Shown here: positions 1 to 5,230 of the stretch, in pieces
How the letters are laid out: each line of letters opens with the position of its first letter
How positions within the stretch are numbered: the stretch's first letter is position 1
NCBI GenBank assembly: GCA_021807585.1
Contig: JAKBCQ010000273.1
Coordinates: 1-5,230 of the forward strand
DNA length: 5,230 bases
DNA from: Planctomycetota bacterium
GTDB taxonomy: Bacteria > Planctomycetota > Planctomycetia > Isosphaerales > Isosphaeraceae
Direction: 5' to 3'
The notes under the pieces: model-generated
What the model was told of the DNA's origin: nothing
The model's input: the letters and a program-made list of their open reading frames with translations, nothing else
The model's database searches: none
Made by a program: the position numbers and the translations under genes

Positions 1-759
1 CGCCGATCGACCGTCGCGTGCAACGCACGATTTCGGCGGATTGGGACGAGCGAGATGATTATAGAGCGTCGACCGCCATGACGTCTCGCGCCATGAAAAC
101 CCCGCGTCTCCCCGCCACGTTCCTCCAGTCGGGTCGCATCCCTCGACGCCCACCGCATGATCGACGACGCGATACGCGTGCCGAGCCGGAACGTCGCGAC
201 CGTCTCCCACAAGCCGCTCCGAATACGCGACCGTAAACGACGCGCCGTCCGCGGCCTCGATCTCGGCGATCGTCCCCCTCAATCCCGGAGCGAACGGACC
301 GTCGGCGCCCGTCGGCTCGCTCCCCGTGTTCGCCCTATAACCCACAGGCGCCTTGAATTGAGACACGAGCGCATCGGGATCGCTAGGACAAGCGACGCCG
401 GGAACTCGGTCGACCGCGATCCCCCTCGGAGAACCCGCCTGAACCGCTTTCGCTTCGGCGCGAATGCGCCCGAATCCGGCCACTCCGAACTCGTCGAGAA
501 TCGTCGCCAAGGGACTCGGCGTTTTCGCTTCGGCTTCAATCGATTCGGGAATCTCGGGCAATCGCCCCTTCACTTGATCATACAAAATGATTCCTTCGCC
601 GATCCCGCGAAGGTTGTTCCGGCACGTCTCAAGCCGGGCCGAATCGCGCGATCGCGGCAGGCTCATCAGGACGATAAGAAACACGATCAGCACGATCACC
701 GCAACCACGATCGCCTCGATCGCGGTCACGCCCGATCGGGTTGAACGAGATAGATTCAT
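1..759 (-). CDS. DUF1559 family prepilin-like protein (3' end cut by window edge)
   Basis: The minus-strand frame starts at ATG 759-757 and runs without a stop for 253 codons to the left edge, so the C-terminus is missing. Residues 1-10 form a short basic leader ending in Gly10. After it come V11 and a long hydrophobic helix (about 11-34), with Glu15 at mature position +5. This is the type IV prepilin/pseudopilin pattern, cleaved and methylated by a prepilin peptidase in known cases. Then come DUF1559 hallmarks: LPRSRDSARLETCRNNL (34-50, with Cys46), CPSDP (124-128), YRANTG (141-146), ADGPFAPG (152-159), an ADG segment (170-172) and YSERLVGDG (179-187). A WRSTLYNH motif follows near residue 230. 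The terminal H-x9-DG motif of the family would lie outside the window. The protein is probably exported and helix-anchored; its function is unknown. It is transcribed divergently from the glycosyltransferase pair. No Shine-Dalgarno sequence is visible upstream of this ATG. The family call is strong; any specific role is not. Confidence 0.9.
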   Translation of the reverse strand, partial: MNLSRSTRSGVTAIEAIVVAVIVLIVFLIVLMSLPRSRDSARLETCRNNLRGIGEGIILYDQVKGRLPEIPESIEAEAKTPSPLATILDEFGVAGFGRIRAEAKAVQAGSPRGIAVDRVPGVACPSDPDALVSQFKAPVGYRANTGSEPTGADGPFAPGLRGTIAEIEAADGASFTVAYSERLVGDGRDVPARHAYRVVDHAVGVEGCDPTGGTWRGDAGFSWRETSWRSTLYNHLARPNPPKSCVARDGRSA

Positions 760-816
760 TTTTGCATATTCATATTAAATGACGTAAGCGATCGCGAATC
801 GAATCTCACGCGCTTC

Positions 817-857
817 CACGTCGTCGGCGATTCGATCGAGCCGCCTGACGACGCGTG
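817..857. other. Imperfect inverted repeat / hairpin in the divergent promoter region
   Basis: GTCGTC (820-825) pairs with GACGAC (847-852), and GGCG (826-829) pairs with CGCC (842-845), leaving T846 bulged and a 12-base loop at 830-841. CAC (817-819) can add three pairs with GTG (855-857) across a two-base bulge. There is no T-run on either side, so it does not look like a classical intrinsic terminator. It could be an operator or a structured leader of the minus-strand gene. It could also be chance, because this DNA is rich in GTCG/CGAC words. Confidence 0.25.
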
Positions 858-907
858 AATCGGTTCACTTATCCACCGAACGTCGGTTCGACTTCAAAAA
901 ACACGTC

Positions 908-937
908 TTGCCTCATTCTCATAAATTATCCTAGAAT
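908..937 (+). promoter_or_regulatory. Possible sigma70-like promoter for the glycosyltransferase pair
   Basis: TTGCCT (908-913, 3 of 6 matches to TTGACA) is followed by an 18-base spacer and TAGAAT (932-937, 5 of 6 matches to TATAAT). It lies in a locally AT-rich patch (about 920-937) of otherwise GC-rich DNA. Transcription would begin near 944, leaving a leader of about 235 bases before the ATG at 1180. Alternatively it would place the TTG at 988 very close to the 5' end. The -35 match is poor, and promoter consensus in this phylum is not well defined, so this is tentative. Confidence 0.3.
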
Positions 938-1179
938 GCCGAACGACGCTATCGGTATCGTCGGCGGATAACGATCCAACTCGATGCTTGACGCTCATTC
1001 GTCAACTCAATCGCAAGATCGCCCAGGGCGAATCTCGCAGTCGGATCTTCGACGCCGGCGGGTGGTTCATTCTCCTCATCCCGGTTTACGGTTCATTGGA
1101 TTCGTCGGCACGTACTACCATCGATTTGTCGCGCAGCGAGCGCTCCATTGCAAACCGAGACGGCCATGACCAGGATTTT

Positions 1180-3042
1180 ATGGGGATTTCGATGGAACAG
1201 GGGGCTCCCAAGGTCGATTTTCATCGGTTGTTAAGAGAGATCGCGCCGCTCGCTTTCGCCGTGTCTTTCGGCGTTCTCATCGCCGCCTTACCGCATTTCA
1301 TCAACCTGGTTCGGATCGGCGAACCGACGTGGATCTCGGATTATGATGATTCATATTATTATTTAGCGATCGGCGAGCAGGCTTACGAACATCATCCCTT
1401 CGACCTGGCGGATCCCGTCCTTCCCGCCGACGGCGTGTCGATGTATCCCCGCCTCCAGTTAACCCCGGGGGTATTAATCGCACGAGCGGCTCATTGGGGC
1501 CCGATGGGAATCAACTTCGCATGGAGGATCCTCAGCGGTCTCGGCGTATCGCTCGGGTTTTATCTCGTCGCGCGTTGGTTAACACATTCGCCGTGGTGGG
1601 GCTCAGCGATCGCGATCTGGCTCTGCGCCGATGTCGGAGTCGTCTCGGGATGGCCGCTCTTCAAACACCTCGCCGTCTTCTACGAACTCGCTCGCCGGCC
1701 GCAATCAAAACTCCTCGCCTCGGCGCCGATCATCCACCCCCTCTGGAGGCTCGTCTCCCCGGCTCTTCCGCTTCCCTGGCTTCTCCTCATGATCGGCTTA
1801 TGGATGCGCGCGGTCGCTCGCCCCACGCGCGGCCGAATCGTCGCGGCGGGGCTCGGTTTTGGAATATTATTTTATGATTATTTCTTTTTTTGGACCGCGG
1901 CGGGGCTCGCTTTGCTCCTTTGCACCTTATGGGATCGAGGATCGCGCCGCGTCCACTTCCTCACGGGAGCGATCGGCTTCGTCGTCGGCCTTCCCGCGGT
2001 CTATACGTCTTTTCGTGTGAAAACATCAAACCCTTCGGATTGGGGAGCGCGGTGCGATTATTTTCTTTCGATCGGTCGGTTTCAAGAGCTCGAGTGGCCG
2101 CTCAAATATCTGATCGCCGCGACGATCACGGCGCTCTGGGTTTGGTTCAAAAGACGCGACCTCGCGCCGATCTGGAGTCTCGCGATCGCGGGGATCATCC
2201 TAAGAAACGAACAAATTTTCACTAGTTTACAAATTCAGAACTGGCACTGGGATTACGCGATCGGCGTCGCGCTCAGTTTGGTCGTCGCGCTCTCGATCAC
2301 CGCCGCCGCGCGTATCGAAAAACGGCGCGGTCTCGTCGTCGCCTCGTTCACCGCGTGCCTGCTGTTCATCGCCGCCACGGGCGTTTGGATGCGTTATATC
2401 GAGGCGACACGAACCAAATTCTCACGCGATCTCCTCGCCGATTACCTCCGCTACCGCGAGCGACGACACGACCCGAGATCGGTTCCACTCGAACCCAACG
2501 CCGTCGTCGCGGGGGACCGTTTCTTCCTCGATTGGGCCGCCGTTCTCGACGATCTCAGACCGCTCGATCGCCATTCCATATCAACCAGTATCCAAATCTC
2601 TGATTCCGAATGGGACGAGCGATCGGCGCTCAACGCTTATCTTCGCGGCCTCGATCCCCAAGCGTTCGATTCCGAACAAAAAACGTCGCTCAAAAGCGTC
2701 GATCCGCGCGTTTGGGGAATCGGCAGGTTCGGCGATTGGACCCGCGACGAAAGCATCTTCAAACGCCGAATCGCCGGAAAACTCGCCGCGTTCGAATCGG
2801 TCCGCCAAAACCCTCTATCCCTCGTCAAGAAATACCACGTGCGATACGTCGTGCTTCCCGCCGATCAACATCCGCCTGGATATTTATTGGACGGATGGCG
2901 CGAGATCGAACGATCGGCGGCGTGGCGGATCTGGGAACGAAACGCCGATCGATCGCCGCCGTCCCAGGGCGAGCCGACCCCGAGTCCGAGCACTTTTCAA
3001 CAGTTCAACCGATCCCGCGAGTCGATCCTGACTCAAGAATGA
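1180..3042 (+). CDS. GT-C-type membrane glycosyltransferase-like protein (about 620 aa)
   Basis: This is a multi-pass inner-membrane protein with about ten hydrophobic segments between residues 21 and 404, followed by a soluble C-terminal domain (about 405-620). The first helix (21-44) is followed by an acidic loop, SDYDDSYYYLA (53-63; D54, D56, D57). That matches the place where GT-C enzymes carry their catalytic or metal-binding acidic residues. Such enzymes use polyprenyl-phosphate sugars on the outer face of the membrane. Other notable stretches are HPLWR (186-190) and NEQIFTSLQIQNWHWDY (343-359). The end of the protein (about 568-600) contains VRYVVLP and a WRIWERN segment, followed by a Ser/Pro-rich tail. 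Its stop lies 11 bases before the family 2 glycosyltransferase start, so the two are probably co-transcribed. The start is uncertain. ATG 1180 has AGGA at 1172-1175, ATG 1192 has GGGGA at 1182-1186, and the frame is open back to a TTG at 988 with no ribosome site. I chose 1180 because the TM1-acidic-loop architecture is complete from there. The GT-C assignment rests on topology and the acidic loop; the donor and acceptor are unknown. Confidence 0.82.
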   Translation: MGISMEQGAPKVDFHRLLREIAPLAFAVSFGVLIAALPHFINLVRIGEPTWISDYDDSYYYLAIGEQAYEHHPFDLADPVLPADGVSMYPRLQLTPGVLIARAAHWGPMGINFAWRILSGLGVSLGFYLVARWLTHSPWWGSAIAIWLCADVGVVSGWPLFKHLAVFYELARRPQSKLLASAPIIHPLWRLVSPALPLPWLLLMIGLWMRAVARPTRGRIVAAGLGFGILFYDYFFFWTAAGLALLLCTLWDRGSRRVHFLTGAIGFVVGLPAVYTSFRVKTSNPSDWGARCDYFLSIGRFQELEWPLKYLIAATITALWVWFKRRDLAPIWSLAIAGIILRNEQIFTSLQIQNWHWDYAIGVALSLVVALSITAAARIEKRRGLVVASFTACLLFIAATGVWMRYIEATRTKFSRDLLADYLRYRERRHDPRSVPLEPNAVVAGDRFFLDWAAVLDDLRPLDRHSISTSIQISDSEWDERSALNAYLRGLDPQAFDSEQKTSLKSVDPRVWGIGRFGDWTRDESIFKRRIAGKLAAFESVRQNPLSLVKKYHVRYVVLPADQHPPGYLLDGWREIERSAAWRIWERNADRSPPSQGEPTPSPSTFQQFNRSRESILTQE

Positions 3043-3046
3043 AAGG
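3041..3046 (+). promoter_or_regulatory. Ribosome binding site deciding the start at 3054
   Basis: GAAAGG sits seven bases before ATG 3054. The alternative ATG at 3039 would overlap the preceding stop as ATGA, but it has no purine-rich Shine-Dalgarno sequence in front of it. The site favours 3054, although coupled reinitiation at 3039 (five residues longer) is possible. Confidence 0.5.
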
Positions 3047-3053
3047 CGAACCC

Positions 3054-4238
3054 ATGAATCGTCGCTCGATCAATCGTCGACCCTCTCCCGCCCTAAGCGT
3101 CGTCGTTCCCGTGTTCAACGAGAGCGAAAACGTTTGCGAACTCCATCGAAGGCTGAGCCAAACGCTAATATCTTTAAAAATATCATACGAAATTATTATT
3201 ATTGACGACGGGTCGACCGACGAAACGCGTCGTCTCCTCGCCGAACTGCGCGATCGCGATCCCCGGCTCGCGGTCTGCGCATTCAGCCGCAATTTCGGTC
3301 ACCAAGCCGCGGTCTCGGCGGGGCTCGATCGCGCCTCGGGACGCGCGGTCGTCGTCGTCGACGGCGATCTTCAAGACCCCCCCGAACTCATCCCAACGCT
3401 GCTCCAAAAACTCAACGAAGGATTCGACGTCGTCCACGCGGTGCGGCGCCGACGTCCCGAAGGTCCCTTGAAAAAACTTGGATATCATCTTTTTTATCGC
3501 CTGTTAAATGTGATTAGCGAAACACCGATCGCGGTCGATAGCGGCGACTTTTGCGCGATGAATCAAAAAGTCGTCAATGCCATCAAACGCCTTCCCGAGC
3601 GCGCTCGTTTTATTCGCGGGTTGCGCGGTTATGTCGGTTTCCGCCAAACCGGGCTCGAATATGATCGAGCGCCGCGAGCCGGCGGCTCGCCGAAGTACTC
3701 GTACGCCGATCTCTTCCGATTGGCGGTCGACGGGCTTGTCAGCTTCAGCGGTGCGCCGCTTCGCCTCGTTACATATCTCGGGCTCGCCGCGGCGGGATTC
3801 GCACTCGCGCTCATGGCGTGGGTTCTGGTCGAGGCGATCGCCGGCGTTCACACCCTCCCGCGCGGCTGGGCGAGCACCGTCGTCGTCGTCCTCTTCATGG
3901 GCGCCGTGCAACTCCTCTGCATGGGAATCATCGGCCAATACATCCGCCTCATCTTTGTTGAAACCAAAGCCAGACCCGCGTATCTCGTCGATCGCCACCT
4001 CCACGCCCGCGGAACCTCGGCGATCGGAATCCAAAACGGACAAGAGCCCCGGATTCGTGAATCGCTTGATATTACAAAATCATCTTTATATAGTCATGTG
4101 ATATCTGATCAGGTGATGACTCGACCCGCCGCTCGAACCCTCCGTTTCGACAGGGCCGCGAACATCACCGCGCCGCGATGGAAAAAACCCTCCGTCATCT
4201 CGATTCGTCAATTCGCGGTTCGTCGTCGAATCGACTGA
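3054..4238 (+). CDS. Family 2 polyprenyl-phosphate glycosyltransferase (GtrB/DPM1-like)
   Basis: The protein is 394 aa from ATG 3054. It probably transfers a sugar from a nucleotide donor to undecaprenyl phosphate at the cytoplasmic face, as GtrB, ArnC and dolichol-phosphate-mannose synthase do. The GT-A domain covers about residues 13-230: SVVVPVFNE (15-23), IIIIDDGSTD (47-56; D51, D52), SRNFGHQAAVSAGLD (78-92), the metal-binding DGD (103-105) within DGDLQDPPE (103-111), DSGDFCAMN (162-170), and the RFIRGLRGYVGFRQT block (185-199). Two membrane helices follow (about 238-264 and 273-298), then VETKARPAYLV (302-312), where close relatives usually finish. A further ~80 residues (about 316-394) look basic, low in hydrophobicity and unfamiliar. 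The gene follows the GT-C gene by 11 bases and is probably translated from the same message. The family call is very secure; the sugar cannot be told from sequence. Confidence 0.95.
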   Translation: MNRRSINRRPSPALSVVVPVFNESENVCELHRRLSQTLISLKISYEIIIIDDGSTDETRRLLAELRDRDPRLAVCAFSRNFGHQAAVSAGLDRASGRAVVVVDGDLQDPPELIPTLLQKLNEGFDVVHAVRRRRPEGPLKKLGYHLFYRLLNVISETPIAVDSGDFCAMNQKVVNAIKRLPERARFIRGLRGYVGFRQTGLEYDRAPRAGGSPKYSYADLFRLAVDGLVSFSGAPLRLVTYLGLAAAGFALALMAWVLVEAIAGVHTLPRGWASTVVVVLFMGAVQLLCMGIIGQYIRLIFVETKARPAYLVDRHLHARGTSAIGIQNGQEPRIRESLDITKSSLYSHVISDQVMTRPAARTLRFDRAANITAPRWKKPSVISIRQFAVRRRID

Positions 4239-4272
4239 CGACCCGGGTTTCCAATCACGATGATCCGTCATC
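4222..4272 (+). terminator. Weak tandem hairpins at the end of the glycosyltransferase pair
   Basis: GTCGTC (4222-4227) pairs with GACGAC (4237-4242) around the stop codon of the family 2 glycosyltransferase. Shortly after, GATGA (4259-4263) pairs with TCATC (4268-4272) around a TCCG tetraloop, which fits the UNCG class. Neither stem is long, and neither is followed by a convincing T-run, so this is at best a candidate termination region for the plus-strand operon. Confidence 0.2.
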
Positions 4273-4557
4273 TTGCATCCCACCACCTATAAACTCCCTC
4301 AAGCGGGAGGACCGAGGGATACCCAGAAAGTCGCGGTCGTTCATGAGGATCTCTCAGATGCGTAAACATTGCGAAGTCGCCGATATAGTCGACAAACGGT
4401 GAATCACAATTCTTGGGGACCCGAGGTTCATTGCGTGGGGATTGGAGCGCCGACGATAGGGTGTCCGCGAGTCTGCGAGTCGACGCTCGCCCGACTTCGA
4501 GCCGGCGCCTGATCGACGTCGCCGGATATTCTTTGATGCTCGCTTCTGGATATGTTA
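4239..4557. other. Convergent intergenic region, 319 bp
   Basis: The stop codons of the glycosyltransferase (plus) and of the LolA-like gene (minus) face each other across this stretch. It holds short inverted repeats: CTCCC/GGGAG (4294-4298 and 4305-4309), the overlapping alternative TCCCTC/GAGGGA (4295-4300 and 4314-4319), and CCGGCG/CGCCGG (4502-4507 and 4520-4525). Short open frames cross it on both strands, but none has a recognisable product or a ribosome site. I see no RNA gene or mobile element. Confidence 0.6.
4502..4525 (-). terminator. Candidate GC-rich terminator hairpin of the LolA-like gene
   Basis: CCGGCG (4502-4507) and CGCCGG (4520-4525) form a six-pair all-GC stem with a 12-base loop. 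It lies about 33 bases past the stop codon of the minus-strand gene. There is no T-run behind it on the minus strand, so intrinsic termination is doubtful. Being symmetrical, it could act on either strand of this convergent junction. Confidence 0.25.
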
Positions 4558-5230
4558 TTAAGATTTCGATGGAATCGGCTTTCGTACGTATGCGTTCGAT
4601 CTCAAATAGAATCGAATCAACAGCAAGACGATCAACGCCGAGACGATCAATCCCGCCAAGATCCACATCATGGAGAATCGTCGAACGGCTTTCACGGGTT
4701 TGACCAATCCCTGAACGTAACTTTCAACGATCACGCCCTTCCTCACGACGTGCACTGTTGTTCCATCGGGGATCTTCACCCGATGAAAAAAGGCTTCGTC
4801 GTAATTCGGATGAAAATCGACGTTTTCCACATGCGAATCCTCGACATTGGTAAGAACCACACGACGGTCTTCTCTCATATAATGGAGATCATAATATTTG
4901 ACGCGCGTATGATAAGGATACCACATCCCCGGTTCGACCTCGTGGAGTTCGTCGGCTTCGCCGGTGAATTCCGGAGCATCCAAGGGATTGGTATAATCAT
5001 AGTATTTCCAGCGTATCGGAATGAGATTTCGATCCGCGGCAAGCCAGAAGTGATAATGATCGATATCGATCATTCGATCGTTTCTATCTTTGCCGATATC
5101 GACTCGGATCCGTTTGCAAACGAGCCCGTCGATCGTTTCGTCGTTTAAAACGTGGATTTCGGATCGCAAATGGGCGTGCTCTTTGTATTTCTTGAGAGAT
5201 TGTGTTCCTTTGAGGATCTCCGATAGCTTG
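4558..5230 (-). CDS. LolA-fold-like exported protein with C-terminal membrane anchor (5' end cut by window edge)
   Basis: The minus-strand frame is open from the right edge to TAA at 4560-4558, giving 223 visible residues with the N-terminus missing. No ATG occurs near the edge; a TTG at 5169 is only an internal in-frame codon. In-frame sequence before it (KLSEILKG...KYKEHAHLRSEI) continues the same protein. The pattern DGLVCKRIRV, HYHFWLAADRNLIPIRWKYY, PGMWYPYHTRVKYYD, then FHPNYDEAFFHRVKIPDGTTVHVV resembles the alternating beta-strands of LolA/RseB-fold proteins and planctomycete relatives. There, a substrate-binding half-barrel includes a strand with the D-(x)-LPIR-like motif. A single hydrophobic helix (about 4605-4671) and a short basic tail ending in PIPSKS follow, so the domain is probably held at a membrane from its C-terminus. 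A signal peptide would lie outside the window. Function is unknown. The fold call is from pattern recognition and moderate; that this is a real gene is near certain. Confidence 0.8.
   Translation of the reverse strand, partial: KLSEILKGTQSLKKYKEHAHLRSEIHVLNDETIDGLVCKRIRVDIGKDRNDRMIDIDHYHFWLAADRNLIPIRWKYYDYTNPLDAPEFTGEADELHEVEPGMWYPYHTRVKYYDLHYMREDRRVVLTNVEDSHVENVDFHPNYDEAFFHRVKIPDGTTVHVVRKGVIVESYVQGLVKPVKAVRRFSMMWILAGLIVSALIVLLLIRFYLRSNAYVRKPIPSKS

Larger units (their letters stand above)
760..1179. other. Divergent intergenic region, 420 bp
   Basis: This stretch separates the start codons of the DUF1559 gene and the GT-C gene, so it should hold both promoters. The part next to the DUF1559 start (about 761-782) is AT-rich. 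A sigma70-like element on the plus strand (908-937) and an imperfect hairpin (817-857) are listed separately. From 988 to 1179 the GT-C frame stays open upstream of its likely start. That stretch reads as protein with one hydrophobic patch (GGWFILLIPVYGSL) but resembles nothing I recognise. A second frame (984-1169, 61 codons) is also open and also unrecognised. No RNA gene is evident. Confidence 0.6.

Noticed and set aside
157..744. 195-codon plus-strand open frame, and a shorter one at 18-236
   Set aside because: Both lie antisense to the DUF1559 gene, are extremely rich in Arg, and have no recognisable motif; they are by-products of the biased codon use of the real gene.
880..898. GGTTCGACTTC, resembling a tRNA T-loop
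   Set aside because: The flanking bases do not form the five-pair T-stem, and no acceptor, D or anticodon arms can be found around it.
984..1169. 61-codon open frame starting at ATG 984
   Set aside because: No Shine-Dalgarno sequence, no recognisable motif, and it overlaps the equally unconvincing upstream extension of the GT-C frame.
1166..1234. Possible 22-residue leader peptide (MTRILWGFRW...) overlapping the GT-C start
   Set aside because: It has two Trp codons but no good ribosome site, no attenuator-like hairpins, and is best explained as a chance frame across the real start.
3504..4043. 179-codon minus-strand open frame
   Set aside because: It lies entirely antisense to the conserved part of the GtrB-like enzyme and has the acidic, low-hydrophobicity look of a shadow frame.
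4294..4319. Overlapping small inverted repeats (CTCCC/GGGAG and TCCCTC/GAGGGA)
   Set aside because: The stems are only five or six pairs, mutually exclusive, and without a T-run, so I did not call a separate terminator.
4552..5148. 198-codon plus-strand open frame
   Set aside because: It is antisense to the LolA-like gene, which has coherent strand patterns and a membrane helix; the plus-strand product has no such features.

Overview
The window looks like a stretch of chromosome from a planctomycete (Planctomycetota; an Isosphaeraceae- or Gemmata-like lineage is a guess). The strongest reason is the left-edge gene. It encodes a DUF1559-type protein with a prepilin-like N-terminus, a family greatly expanded in that phylum. 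The partial gene at the right edge resembles LolA-fold-like secreted proteins that I associate with planctomycetes. The DNA is GC-rich and the hexamer CGATCG is strikingly frequent.

Layout: (1) 1-759, minus strand, a DUF1559/type-II-pseudopilin-like gene whose 3' end is cut by the left edge. (2) 760-1179, a 420-bp divergent intergenic region with a possible sigma70-like promoter and an imperfect hairpin. (3) 1180-3042, plus strand, a multi-pass membrane protein of GT-C glycosyltransferase type. (4) 3054-4238, plus strand, a GtrB/DPM1-like family 2 polyprenyl-phosphate glycosyltransferase, closely linked to gene 3. (5) 4239-4557, a 319-bp convergent intergenic region with only weak hairpins. 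(6) 4558-5230, minus strand, a LolA-fold-like protein with a C-terminal membrane anchor, whose 5' end is cut by the right edge.

The coherent unit is the pair 3+4. A GtrB-like enzyme would charge a polyprenyl phosphate with a sugar on the cytoplasmic face. A GT-C enzyme would then use that lipid-linked sugar on the outer face, through its acidic first-loop motif. No flippase gene is visible. The acceptor is unknown. The divergent pilin-like protein is a tempting but unproven candidate.

No rRNA, tRNA, CRISPR array, insertion sequence or attachment site was seen. Most other open frames are antisense or out-of-frame shadows of these genes. I did not find strong evidence for a wholly new system; the glycosyltransferase pair and the anchored LolA-like protein are the parts most worth following.
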